Part shown: piece after piece, positions 1 to 6,807 of the stretch | Layout of the letters: the number at the start of each line of letters is the position of its first letter | Numbering within the stretch: the first letter of the stretch is position 1 | From: Chrysochromulina tobinii | Taxonomy: Eukaryota > Haptophyta > Prymnesiales > Chrysochromulinaceae | NCBI GenBank assembly: GCA_001275005.1 | Contig: JWZX01001005.1 | Coordinates: 1-11,166 of the forward strand | Reading direction: 5' to 3' | Length of the DNA: 11,166 nucleotides | The notes under the pieces: model-generated | Told to the model about the DNA's origin: nothing | Databases searched by the model: none | What the model saw: only the letters and a program-made list of their open reading frames with translations | Program-made: the position numbers and the translations under genes

Positions 1-1
1 C

Positions 2-1246
2 TATTCTCTCGTTTCGCTCTGCTTTACGGCCTTCTTTTGTCTCGTGGAGCTGATGGAGCTGCGGGCGGGAATCTTGACCTACTTCAGCGACATGTGGAAC
101 CTGATGGATTGGGCCAACTATGGCATCATCTTTATCGCGTGGTTCGATATTGGCGATTACATTGATCTTGCGAGATCCTCCGCGACCGCATGCAGCTCGA
201 CGCTCTGCAAGCGCGTGGGCTATCAAGACCACTGGGAGGTGATGGCGGTCAACAGCGATGCCAAGTCGTACCTGTCGCTCTGCGTGTGCATCCAGCTGCT
301 CAAGGTGATCAAGTTCAGTGCGATGGCCGTCCCCAAGATGGATCTGGCGCCCAAGGTGCTCAAGAAGGCGCTACCCGACCTCATCTTCTTTGGGATCGTC
401 TTTGGGATCTCGCTGCTCGCCTTCTCGATGATGTTCTACGTGACGCTCGGCCCCGTGATGAGCGAGTACTCGAGCCAGGTGGCCTCGATAGTCGCGCTGT
501 GTCGGGCGCTCTTCGGCGACTTCGACATCGACGAGATCATCAACAACAGCTCCGGCTACATGAACGCCATCCTCTTCATCGGCTACCTCTTCTTCGCCGT
601 CTTCATCCTGCTCTCGATGTTCTTTGCCATCCTTGGCGAGGCGCAGGCCACCGTTCGCGACGAGCAGCGCGAGGCCAAGCGCGAGGCCACCTCCGCGCCC
701 GAGTACGGCGTCTTCGATGCGGCGTACAAGTCCGCAAGCAAGCTCGCGCGGCGCCTGCCGTTGATTGGTGCGCAGCTGAAACAGCAGCAGTCCAAAGATG
801 CGGAGATGAAGAGCAACGAGCATGCGGATGCTGCGCCCTCAGCGATGGATCGCGTCGAGGCACGCCAGCTCGAGCTGGCGGACCAGCTCGCTGCGTTGCG
901 GGATAGCTTCAAGGACGTGGACGACATCAAGCACAGCATCCGGGACGTCCGTGAGATCGCGAAGAGGTTGCTCAAGCCGCCTGCTTTGAGCAAGGGAAAG
1001 GACCGGCCAGAATCGGCGTCGGAATCCTTGAAAATGTACAGGCAAAAATCTCGGAGACACCATCGGAGACAGCTCGGAGACACGGACCTTCAGCATCTCG
1101 ATGGTGACCGCAGCAACACGTGCACACCTCCCAACACGTGCACACCTCCCGGCACCGGCTCAGGCACATGCTCAGGCACCGGTTCTCGCGACCCTTACGA
1201 CCCTGACGGCAAGGGAAGCAAGAAGTCGCAGATGTACTCGTGCTAA
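2..1246 (+). CDS. polycystin (PKD2/TRPP-type) cation channel, 5'-partial
   Basis: C-terminal part of a membrane cation channel. The frame is open to the left edge, so the start, S1 and the extracellular TOP domain lie outside; the GTG at 44 is only an internal codon. Counting that codon as residue 1: end of S2 (V-E-L-M-E-L-R), S3 about 19-38 (WNLMDWANYGIIFIAWF), S4 about 76-95, S5 112-135, pore helix 148-158 leading into the filter-like GDFD (158-161), and S6 172-198 (ends FFAILGEAQ). The order and the L/F-GDFD signature match the polycystin family, whose members form tetrameric Ca2+/cation channels in cilia and other membranes. The cytosolic tail has a charged coiled coil at about 266-311, the position used for multimerisation in PKD2, then a basic patch (KSRRHHRR) and a Thr/Cys/Pro repeat ending in MYSC. 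No EF-hand is visible. The family call is firm; the ion and cellular location are inferred. The last 80 residues are low complexity and could hide an unrecognised intron. Confidence 0.88.
   Translation, partial: YSLVSLCFTAFFCLVELMELRAGILTYFSDMWNLMDWANYGIIFIAWFDIGDYIDLARSSATACSSTLCKRVGYQDHWEVMAVNSDAKSYLSLCVCIQLLKVIKFSAMAVPKMDLAPKVLKKALPDLIFFGIVFGISLLAFSMMFYVTLGPVMSEYSSQVASIVALCRALFGDFDIDEIINNSSGYMNAILFIGYLFFAVFILLSMFFAILGEAQATVRDEQREAKREATSAPEYGVFDAAYKSASKLARRLPLIGAQLKQQQSKDAEMKSNEHADAAPSAMDRVEARQLELADQLAALRDSFKDVDDIKHSIRDVREIAKRLLKPPALSKGKDRPESASESLKMYRQKSRRHHRRQLGDTDLQHLDGDRSNTCTPPNTCTPPGTGSGTCSGTGSRDPYDPDGKGSKKSQMYSC
1115..1150 (+). repeat. 18-bp perfect tandem duplication in the channel tail
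   Basis: The unit aacacgtgcacacctccc occurs twice back to back (1115-1132, 1133-1150) and encodes NTCTPP twice. It is followed by a looser Gly/Thr/Ser/Cys-rich repeat (GTGSGTCSGTGS). It is a recent in-frame expansion in a disordered tail. Confidence 0.9.
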
Positions 1247-1289
1247 GTCGTACAATTTGGTCGCCGCGGACCCGGATACCCACGGATAG

Positions 1290-1330
1290 CAACTCACAGC
1301 ACTGTACTCAGCAGCTGAGTCACTGAGTTG
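1290..1330. repeat. nested inverted repeats just after the channel stop codon
   Basis: An outer pair CAACTCA (1290-1296) / TGAGTTG (1324-1330) encloses an inner perfect stem ACTCAG (1306-1311) / CTGAGT (1315-1320) with a 3-base loop. It lies 44 bases past the stop codon, so it would be in the 3' UTR and could fold in RNA. A function in 3'-end formation or stability is inference. Confidence 0.6.
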
Positions 1331-1357
1331 CCGACCTGACATGACGTCGTCGCGTCT

Positions 1358-1450
1358 GGGTACGTATACGCGGGTAGGTGCGTAGACGCACCCCACGCGC
1401 CCGCGTTTGCGCACACCAGGGTATGTATACGCAGGTAGGTGCATTTACGC
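1358..1450. repeat. degenerate 32-bp direct repeat (GTATACGC-GGTAGGTGC type)
   Basis: Copy 1 at 1358-1389 and copy 2 at 1419-1450 match at 27 of 32 positions, sharing GTATACGC, GGTAGGTGC and a final ACGC. A more degraded relative continues at about 1486-1520 (gtacatatgcgggtag...). The copies are separated by 29 bases of GC-rich DNA. It resembles a decaying minisatellite upstream of the SET gene. Confidence 0.65.
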
Positions 1451-1452
1451 TA

Positions 1453-1494
1453 CATATACGCACCCATATACGCGAGCATGGGTGCGTACATATG
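1453..1494. repeat. imperfect palindrome in the SET-gene upstream region
   Basis: The left arm catatacgcaccc (1453-1465) pairs with gggtgcgtacatatg (1480-1494). The right arm has two extra bases, and the loop of 14 bases is itself tacgcg-rich. It could extrude as a cruciform or bind a dimeric factor; no role is demonstrated. Confidence 0.55.
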
Positions 1495-1695
1495 CGGGTA
1501 GTAGATGCGTATTACTATACGCAACAGGTGCTATTCGACACTCGACCTCCCGAAGCCCTAAGGCAAATCGCCGTGTACACCAAGGATCCTTCGCACTCGC
1601 TCCTGCTGTGAGTGTTTTGGGTGACGAATTTAACCATTGGCTGTGAAATGCTGGTGTGTAATCATACTGAAGTGACACCAAGGCGACCACACGGC

Positions 1696-3018
1696 ATGGC
1701 TCATTCGGCCCTTCTCGAGCTTGCCCAATCGACGGCAGGCACATCCGAGTGGTGCTTCAAAGATGCCAAGGTTAAGGACGTCTCCACGCTCATCGCACAG
1801 CTGCCGGTTGGCATGAGCACGAGGGATGCAGTTGCACTCGTCCAAGCTTCCGCGCCGCACGCTTCGGCTCGTGAGATTGTTGCTGCGATGCTGGCCAACA
1901 CAAAGGCTTCGCACGAATCAGCGGAAGCCGCGGCAGCCGCCGCTTGCCCAGTCCAACTTCGAGATGTTCCAGGCTGTGGTGTGGGTGCCTTCGCCACGCG
2001 TGCCTTGAAACGCGGCGAGTGCATACTTGCCGAACTCCCATTGCTCGAATGGCGGCTGGAAGCTGGGCAGCCGGTGACGAAGGCGAGCCTCGAGGCACGC
2101 GTCAGTACGCTCTCTCCCATGGCCGCCGAGCATTTCTTTGCGCTCTGCCAGAACGCCGAGCACGGCGACGTCAAGACGGCCTATGGGATCTGGCTGTCGA
2201 ACGCCTTCCCCACTGACGGTACAAATGCTGGCACGTCTCCAACGCGCGCCGCGGATGCAGGGCGACGAAGCAGCGCCGTCTACACCACGTACTGCCGCCT
2301 CAACCATTCCTGCGTGCCCAACGTGCACGGCGCATGGAATCCGACTCGCCGGCGCCAGACGATGTTTGCCCTCCGGGACATCGAGCGCGGCGAGCAGTTG
2401 CTGGTCTCATATCTCGCGGTGCTCGACCAGCCGCGGGACGCACGCCGAGCTGAGCTCGCCTCGAGCTTTGGCTTCGAGTGCCGCTGCACCCGGTGCCAGC
2501 TGAGCGGCGCATCTCTCGCCCAGTCGGATGCGCGCCAGCGCCGGCTGCTGCAGCTCCGTCACGAGATTGCGAGCGCCATCAGCGTCGATGGCTTCAGGGC
2601 AGAGGTAGCAAGCCTTGTGTGCGAACGGGCTGGCGGTGACAGTGCTAGTGTCGATGGCGGTGGTGGCGGCGCCGGCGCCGGCGCCGGCGCCGGAGCGAGC
2701 AGCGATGAGATCAGCGATCTCGAGAGGTTGCTGGTCCAGGCGTCCGTGTTCCCCTCAGGGCGGCGCGCGCTGCTCGAGGTGAGCAGGCGCCGTCTTGAGC
2801 GAGGCGTCGACCTTCTTGAGGAGCGGCTAGGACTCCTCGAGGCTGAGGGTGACGCCGCCCTAGCATGGGATACGCTAGACTGCGCGAGCCGACACTGCAA
2901 GGGCATGGGCGACGCGGTCCGCGCCAAGCTCTATGGCGCACGCGCGGCACAGTGCGCACGCCTTGCGCTTGGGACCGATTCGGATGAGTATCGGCGCTTC
3001 TCGGCAAGTGCGCGCTGA
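1696..3018 (+). CDS. SET-domain protein, SMYD-like (no MYND finger)
   Basis: Probable protein lysine methyltransferase using S-adenosylmethionine. Numbered from the ATG at 1696 (440 aa): an N-terminal helical region (1-80); the SET start VPGCGVGAFATRALKRGECILAE (91-113); the catalytic core LNHSCVPNV (202-210) and GEQLLVSYL (232-240), containing the NHSC cofactor-binding motif and the conserved Tyr; and the post-SET zinc cysteines FECRCTRC (260-267). A helical C-terminal region (about 340-432) follows a Gly/Ala linker (321-334) and recalls the TPR-like C-lobe of SMYD proteins. The insert between the SET halves has none of the clustered Cys/His of a MYND zinc finger. Start choice: the ATG at 1696 has a good context (G at +4). 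In-frame alternatives are the ATG at 1648 and a GTG at 1612; the latter would add 28 residues of unremarkable sequence. Enzyme class is strongly supported; substrate (histone or not) is unknown. Confidence 0.85.
   Translation: MAHSALLELAQSTAGTSEWCFKDAKVKDVSTLIAQLPVGMSTRDAVALVQASAPHASAREIVAAMLANTKASHESAEAAAAAACPVQLRDVPGCGVGAFATRALKRGECILAELPLLEWRLEAGQPVTKASLEARVSTLSPMAAEHFFALCQNAEHGDVKTAYGIWLSNAFPTDGTNAGTSPTRAADAGRRSSAVYTTYCRLNHSCVPNVHGAWNPTRRRQTMFALRDIERGEQLLVSYLAVLDQPRDARRAELASSFGFECRCTRCQLSGASLAQSDARQRRLLQLRHEIASAISVDGFRAEVASLVCERAGGDSASVDGGGGGAGAGAGAGASSDEISDLERLLVQASVFPSGRRALLEVSRRRLERGVDLLEERLGLLEAEGDAALAWDTLDCASRHCKGMGDAVRAKLYGARAAQCARLALGTDSDEYRRFSASAR
2668..2691 (+). repeat. (GGCGCC)4 microsatellite encoding a Gly-Ala run
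   Basis: Four perfect GGCGCC hexamers in frame with the SET gene give a GAGAGAGA stretch. It sits in the linker between the SET/post-SET core and the C-terminal helices, where length variation would be tolerated. Confidence 0.9.
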
Positions 3019-3342
3019 AGCGTCCGAGAGCGAGAGCGGCGAGTCGCGAGACTGGGAGAGCGAAGACCGAAGCCCCGACGCCCGAGAGCCGCGTGTACTA
3101 GCTACGACGTACTGTTCAGCCGAGCGCCGGGTGGCCGTGTGCACGTCCCAGGCACAAACCCTGGCGTGGATCATGGCGACGCACGCGAGCGAGCGACGCG
3201 AAAGGCGTTCCCGCGCGGCTCTGGATCTACCTGTACCTGCCTCCACCTGTTAGTTCCTACCTGTTCCGGTGTGTTTTCAAGCTACCAAGCTTCGCGCGCC
3301 CGGCGTCGCGGAAACTCGACCTCGGCATATTCCAATATAAAG

Positions 3343-3348
3343 AATAAA
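3343..3348 (+). terminator. candidate polyadenylation signal of the SET gene
   Basis: AATAAA lies about 325 bases after the SET stop codon, in a local AT-rich patch (ccaatataaagaataaac) within otherwise GC-rich DNA. It is the canonical eukaryotic hexamer. Use is inferred, because many protists do not rely on it. Confidence 0.4.
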
Positions 3349-3407
3349 CACGACACCCGACATTACTCAGACCATAGAGTCGAACCACGACCTCAAAAAA
3401 ACAGTTA

Positions 3408-3423
3408 AACCCGGGGCCGGGTT
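3408..3423. repeat. perfect inverted repeat AACCCGG-GG-CCGGGTT
   Basis: Seven-base arms (3408-3414, 3417-3423) separated by two bases, in the spacer between convergent genes. No known site type is recognised. Confidence 0.6.
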
Positions 3424-3543
3424 GCGCGCGGTGAGTAGAGAATACTTAGTGTACGTGACTCGTGTGGGCTGCGAGGGTATCAGGGAGGCCGGGCGGGCAG
3501 CCGAGCGGGCGCAGACAAGCGCTGCGAGGAGCCCGTGGGTAAT

Positions 3544-3560
3544 GGGGTAGGTCCTACCCC
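3544..3560. repeat. perfect 8-bp inverted repeat over the stop codon of the GTPase gene
   Basis: GGGGTAGG (3544-3551), one central T, CCTACCCC (3553-3560). The minus-strand TAG stop (3556-3554) lies inside the right arm. A GTAAGG donor-like motif (minus strand 3565-3560) directly precedes it, so the final coding bases might be intron entry rather than the true end. Confidence 0.65.
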
Positions 3561-6535
3561 CTTACCGTGGGGCTGCGCGCGCGTGCGCGCGCCTTGGCAG
3601 CACTGGCGGCGGCGGCGGTGGAGCGCTGCGCGGGCACCATCATCATGGCGCCGCGGCCTGGCGAAGTGGCTCGGGGGCGCGCGAAGGGCGGCGGCGGCAG
3701 GAAGCATTGGATGCACCGTTTGAGGAATGCTTGTAGCTCTCTCTCTGCGTCCGCGCTGGGGCGGGTGGCGGTGCGCGAGCGCGAGGTGCCGAACGAACCC
3801 GAGCGCGAGCCGGCTGACCTGGTGGGAGATCGCGAGCCGCCCAGGGAGCCGTTGAGGGAGCCGTTGAAGGGGCCACTGAGGGAGCCGTTGAGGGAGCCGT
3901 TGAGGGAGCCGTTGAGGGAGCCTGCCGACAGCGGGCCAGGCTCAACACGGCGCGTCGTGGGCGAGCGCGATCGCTCGCGAGCCCCTCGATCTCGATCTCG
4001 ATCTCGATCTCGATCTCGATCTCGAGTCTCGAACGCCGTCTCGAGCGGCCTGCGCGCCGTCTCGAGCGGCATGAGCGGGGACCTCTGCCGCTGCGCCACC
4101 TCGGCCAGCCGCTGCTCGGCCTCCGCGTCGGACCCCTCACGTGTGGCGAGCAGGTGCTCCGCGAGCATCGCAAAGGCCTCGTCGATGCCGCTGCCCTCGA
4201 GCGCGGACGCGGCGGCGAAGAGCATCTTGTGGCTCGAGGCGAGACGCGACGCCTCGCGCGCATCGACTCGCTCGGGCGTCGCTCTCGACGGGGCAGGCGC
4301 ACCCCTCGCGCCGCGCGCCGAGCGGTGCGCGGCCGCGGCCGCGTCGTCGGAAGCGGGCTTCGAGTCGTACTTGTCGTACTTGGTACCGAGCAGCAAGCGG
4401 CTCGCATTGTGCGGCGCCAGAGCCTCGGCGCGCTCGATCCATTTGGGCACGGAGAGGAAAGAGGAGCGGTTCTGTGCGTCGTACATGACGACGACGCCGT
4501 GCACGCCGACGCACATTGAGTCGAGCGACGAGGGTCCGCCCAACTCGGCGCCCGATCCGCCCAACTCGGCGCCCGAGGCATCCCAGAGCTGCAGGCGTAC
4601 CACCGTGTGCTTCGCGCGCACAAGGAGGGAGCGCATGCGCATCTCGACGCCGATGGTCGGCCCCTCGTCCTGCCACTCGTCCTCGGCGAAGCGCTTGAGG
4701 GCACATGACTTGCCGCAGCCCGCGTCGCCTAGCAGAACCACCATGAACAGATGATCATACGCGGTGGGCTGCGAGGGGGGCGAGGGCATTGGCGGCAGGA
4801 AGGAGGGGTGCGGGCCGTATGGGTCACTAGCGGCGGCGCCGGTGGCGGCGACGAGGCGCGGCGGCTGCTCGGGCAGCTTGATGAGCCTTGACATCACGCC
4901 AGTGGGGTTCACTTCGGGCGGCCGGAGCCGCGTGGCGCACTCGAGCATACCGGCCGTGCTCAGCCGCGGCAGATAGTCGAGGTTGAGAGAGCGCAGGCCT
5001 GGTGGCAGGCTGCGGGCCAGCATGTGTGCGCCCGCATCGGTCAGCCCCGTGGCGGACACATCGAGCGCCTCCAAGCCGAATGGCAGTGCGGGCAGTAACA
5101 CTCTGAAGCCCTCATCCGTGATGGGATTGCCTGCCAATTGGAGTTGACGAAGCCGTGGGCAGAGGGGCAAGATCTCCGCGAGCAGAGCAGCCTCGTGGTC
5201 GCCCCAGCCGAGCAGTGGCGACCAGAGGACCTCGACTGAGCCGACGAGCACTTCGAAGGCACGCACGTACCCGTCGAGCGCCGCCTTGCGCTCCGCGCCG
5301 TCTGTGAACAGCGCACGCGCCGTCTCGAGCTCGCGTTCGAGGCGCAGCGGGAGCATTGGTGGGCGCAGGCGCAGCTGGAACGCATGCGCGGGCGGCGAGC
5401 TGAGCGAGCACACCCCGACAACCTCCCGCTCAAAGTCGCGCAGCGTGCGCAGCTCGAGACTCCATGGCAGCCGCCCAAGGTCGAGCACCATGCTGGGCGG
5501 CGTGTACAGGCTTGCGAGGGCGAGCTGCACTCGGCACGCGCCAGAGCGTAGGTACGTGGCCGTATCGTGCTCATAGACGCCCTCGTGATGACCCTCGTGC
5601 GTGCCGGGCAGGGCGCCGTGCTGGGCGCCCGGGCCGCGGGGGGAGAGGCACGTCTGCAACCAAACGGTCGTCTGCGCGTGCGCAAAGAGCGCCGGGCAAG
5701 CGGCGAGGCCCTGGGCGTGCAGCTTGGCCACGGCGCGGCTGGGCATCACTCCTGGCGCGTCGTGGTAGATGCACACATAGTCCCAGAAGACGGCCACCGG
5801 TAGAGGCTCGATGCCGGTCGAGGCGCCGTGTTGGGCGTCGAGCATGGCCTTCAGTAGCGGGGCGACCGTAGCGAGATGGAGAGCGCCGGGATGGCCTTCC
5901 TCGAGCCACGGGCAACTAAGGACGATGATGCGGCAGTGGTCGGGCGGCCGATCGATGAATGCATGCTCGGGCGCCTGCTGGCGTGATGGTAACGGCTGCC
6001 CATTCTGCCACAGCTCGATGAGGAACTGCGCACTCACGAGGCGTACCGGCGCCTCACGCCAGCCGCCCGAGGAAGCCACCAACGAGCCCGGCCCGGCGCC
6101 AATCACCGCCGAGAGCGCCGCGAGCTCGGTGTACGTGCGTGCGGCGGAGGAGGCCCAGTCCTCAGCGCCGGTGATGCCCGGAGAGAGGATCGTCGACGGG
6201 CGCAGCTTGCGTCGGCCGTCGCCGAGCATCACGAGTTTGCGTAGCCGCATCTCATTGCGGCTGTCGCGCCCGCTCATGGCTGCCTCGCTGGCCGCGCCCA
6301 GCGTTCCCGCCGAGCCGCCGCTCAGGTCGATCCCGAGCTCATCCCGCCATGGGCGCGGCACGTCGGCGTTGAGGTACGCCGCGTGCGGCTGCAGCGGCAG
6401 CGCGTGCGGCGGCCCGAGATCGCGCTCGAGATCGCGGCGCAGCGGCGAGCGAAGGGGCGAGCCTAACGGCGCCCGATACGGCGCCCGATCCGCCTCCCCC
6501 TGCTTGGCCAGCAATCCCCCTCCGCGCGGGAGCAT
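3554..6535 (-). CDS. HET/TIR-like - LRR - Rab-like GTPase fusion protein
   Basis: 993 aa. Residues 163-385 resemble a HET/TIR-like domain of algal and fungal proteins: IIVLSCPWLEEGHP (203-216), VAVFWDYVCIYH (247-258), FAHAQTTVWLQT (284-295) and CRVQLALASL (334-343). Residues 450-530 carry about three ribonuclease-inhibitor-type LRRs (LRQLQLAGNPITDEGF, LEALDVSATGLTDAGA, LRSLNLDYLPRLSTAG). Residues 595-795 form a small-GTPase domain: P-loop GDAGCGKS (603-610), switch I TIG (627-629), G3 WDASG (651-655), TKYD (718-721) and ASAL (776-779). The residue equivalent to Ras Gln61 is Ala, and SGAELGG is duplicated at switch II. The tail is disordered (RD repeat, SLNG repeats, RS dipeptides). An in-frame TAA five codons upstream supports the ATG at 6535 unless that TAA is intronic. 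LRR plus Ras-like GTPase recalls ROCO proteins, but no COR domain is seen. A role in sensing or signalling is inference. Confidence 0.8.
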   Translation of the reverse strand: MLPRGGGLLAKQGEADRAPYRAPLGSPLRSPLRRDLERDLGPPHALPLQPHAAYLNADVPRPWRDELGIDLSGGSAGTLGAASEAAMSGRDSRNEMRLRKLVMLGDGRRKLRPSTILSPGITGAEDWASSAARTYTELAALSAVIGAGPGSLVASSGGWREAPVRLVSAQFLIELWQNGQPLPSRQQAPEHAFIDRPPDHCRIIVLSCPWLEEGHPGALHLATVAPLLKAMLDAQHGASTGIEPLPVAVFWDYVCIYHDAPGVMPSRAVAKLHAQGLAACPALFAHAQTTVWLQTCLSPRGPGAQHGALPGTHEGHHEGVYEHDTATYLRSGACRVQLALASLYTPPSMVLDLGRLPWSLELRTLRDFEREVVGVCSLSSPPAHAFQLRLRPPMLPLRLERELETARALFTDGAERKAALDGYVRAFEVLVGSVEVLWSPLLGWGDHEAALLAEILPLCPRLRQLQLAGNPITDEGFRVLLPALPFGLEALDVSATGLTDAGAHMLARSLPPGLRSLNLDYLPRLSTAGMLECATRLRPPEVNPTGVMSRLIKLPEQPPRLVAATGAAASDPYGPHPSFLPPMPSPPSQPTAYDHLFMVVLLGDAGCGKSCALKRFAEDEWQDEGPTIGVEMRMRSLLVRAKHTVVRLQLWDASGAELGGSGAELGGPSSLDSMCVGVHGVVVMYDAQNRSSFLSVPKWIERAEALAPHNASRLLLGTKYDKYDSKPASDDAAAAAHRSARGARGAPAPSRATPERVDAREASRLASSHKMLFAAASALEGSGIDEAFAMLAEHLLATREGSDAEAEQRLAEVAQRQRSPLMPLETARRPLETAFETRDRDRDRDRDRDRGARERSRSPTTRRVEPGPLSAGSLNGSLNGSLNGSLSGPFNGSLNGSLGGSRSPTRSAGSRSGSFGTSRSRTATRPSADAERELQAFLKRCIQCFLPPPPFARPRATSPGRGAMMMVPAQRSTAAAASAAKARARARSPTVRG
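3844..3927 (-). repeat. 12-bp tandem repeat encoding SLNG units
   Basis: About seven units of gggagccgttga (3844-3927, plus-strand reading); the third is diverged (aggggccactga) and the last incomplete in identity. The minus strand encodes SLNG repeats with one SLSGPFNG variant. It lies in the disordered tail after the GTPase domain. Confidence 0.85.
3985..4020 (-). repeat. (CTCGAT)6 microsatellite encoding an Arg-Asp run
   Basis: Six perfect hexamers followed by a partial one. On the coding strand they give alternating Arg-Asp, a charged zipper-like run in the tail of the GTPase fusion protein. Confidence 0.9.
4535..4576 (-). repeat. 21-bp perfect tandem duplication in the switch II coding region
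   Basis: tccgcccaactcggcgcccga occurs at 4535-4555 and again at 4556-4576, encoding SGAELGG twice. It starts within the WDASG motif, so the duplication lengthens the catalytic switch II loop by seven residues while keeping the frame. Confidence 0.9.
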
Positions 6536-6544
6536 CCTCGTACC
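6512..6544. repeat. flanking direct repeat, copy A
   Basis: Plus-strand caatccccctccgcg...gagcatcctcgtacc. It matches copy B (6777-6808) at 28 of 33 aligned columns with one single-base gap. On the minus strand it spans the acceptor-like CAG|GTACGAGG and the first codons of the HET-LRR-GTPase frame. Confidence 0.75.
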
Positions 6545-6807
6545 TGATTACGGAGGCAATCAGTTGTCCGTCAGTTGTCCATCAGTTGTCCATCAGTTGT
6601 CCATCAGTTGTCCATCAGTTGTCCATCAGTTGTCCATCAGTTGTCCATCAGTTGTCCATCAGTTGTCCATCAGTTGTCCATCAGTTGTCCATCAGTTGTC
6701 CATCAGTTGTCCATCAGTTGTCCATCAGTTGTCCATCAGTTGTCCATCAGTTGTCCATCAGTTGTCCATCAGTTGTCAATCTCACTCCCGCGAGAGCATC
6801 TTCGTAC
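6544..6807 (-). other. putative intron joining the WW frame to the HET-LRR-GTPase frame
   Basis: Read on the minus strand, a donor CCCG|GTACGA starts at 6807 and an acceptor CTGATTGCCTCCGTAATCAG ends at 6544. Removing these 264 bases restores a GGT codon (G from the WW frame, GT from the next exon) and continues ACG AGG ATG in the second frame. Both the WW frame's TGA and the in-frame TAA upstream of the second ATG are removed. A second in-frame pairing exists (donor GA|GTGAGA at 6785, acceptor CGAG| at 6537). Repeat units supply many CTGAT branch-point-like motifs. No transcript evidence was available. Confidence 0.4.
6561..6780. repeat. 11-bp minisatellite, 20 copies (cagttgtccat)n
   Basis: Twenty head-to-tail units of cagttgtccat. 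Only the first (ccgt ending) and last (tcaat ending) differ from consensus, so the array is highly homogeneous. Because 11 is not a multiple of 3, every plus-strand frame reads the same 11-residue cycle (QLSISCPSVVH) without a stop, while every minus-strand frame meets TGA every 33 bases. It lies in the gap, or intron, between the two minus-strand frames. Confidence 0.97.

Larger units (their letters stand above)
1247..1695. other. spacer between channel gene and SET gene
   Basis: Should contain the 3' UTR of the channel gene and the promoter/5' leader of the SET gene. Visible content: nested inverted repeats (1290-1330), a TGACGTC CRE-like site at 1342-1348, a degenerate purine/pyrimidine-alternating repeat block (1358-1450 and beyond) and a long imperfect palindrome (1453-1494). 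No RNA gene and no convincing reading frame were seen; frames crossing the repeats have repeat-like, non-protein composition. Confidence 0.6.
3019..3553. other. convergent spacer between SET gene (+) and HET-LRR-GTPase gene (-)
   Basis: Holds the 3' UTRs of two convergent genes. Visible: a GA/GC-rich stretch directly after the SET stop, four ACCTG(T/C) copies at about 3230-3265, an AATAAA at 3343-3348, a 7-base A run at 3395-3401, and two perfect inverted repeats (3408-3423 and 3544-3560). No reading frame here shows protein-like composition, and no RNA gene was found. Confidence 0.6.

Noticed and set aside
583-1083. Antisense frames under the channel gene
   Set aside because: They are by-products of GC-rich codon usage; the plus strand carries a clear polycystin channel.
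3230-3265. ACCTGT/ACCTGC cluster (minus-strand CAGGTA donor-like sites)
   Set aside because: Four short copies in a spacer without a matching exon upstream on the minus strand; too little to call splice sites or a repeat element.
3377-3385. Pol III B-box / tRNA T-arm on the minus strand (GTTCGACTC)
   Set aside because: The nine bases fit GWTCRANNC and a 5-bp T-arm can be drawn, but there is no D-arm, A box or acceptor stem, and a T7 run upstream on that strand would stop Pol III.
3574-3592. Alternating purine-pyrimidine GC tract (possible Z-DNA)
   Set aside because: It encodes the AKARARAR end of the GTPase fusion in GC-rich DNA, so codon bias explains it well enough.
6561-6780. CRISPR-like array
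   Set aside because: The 11-bp units are contiguous with no spacers, and the context is eukaryotic. It is a minisatellite.
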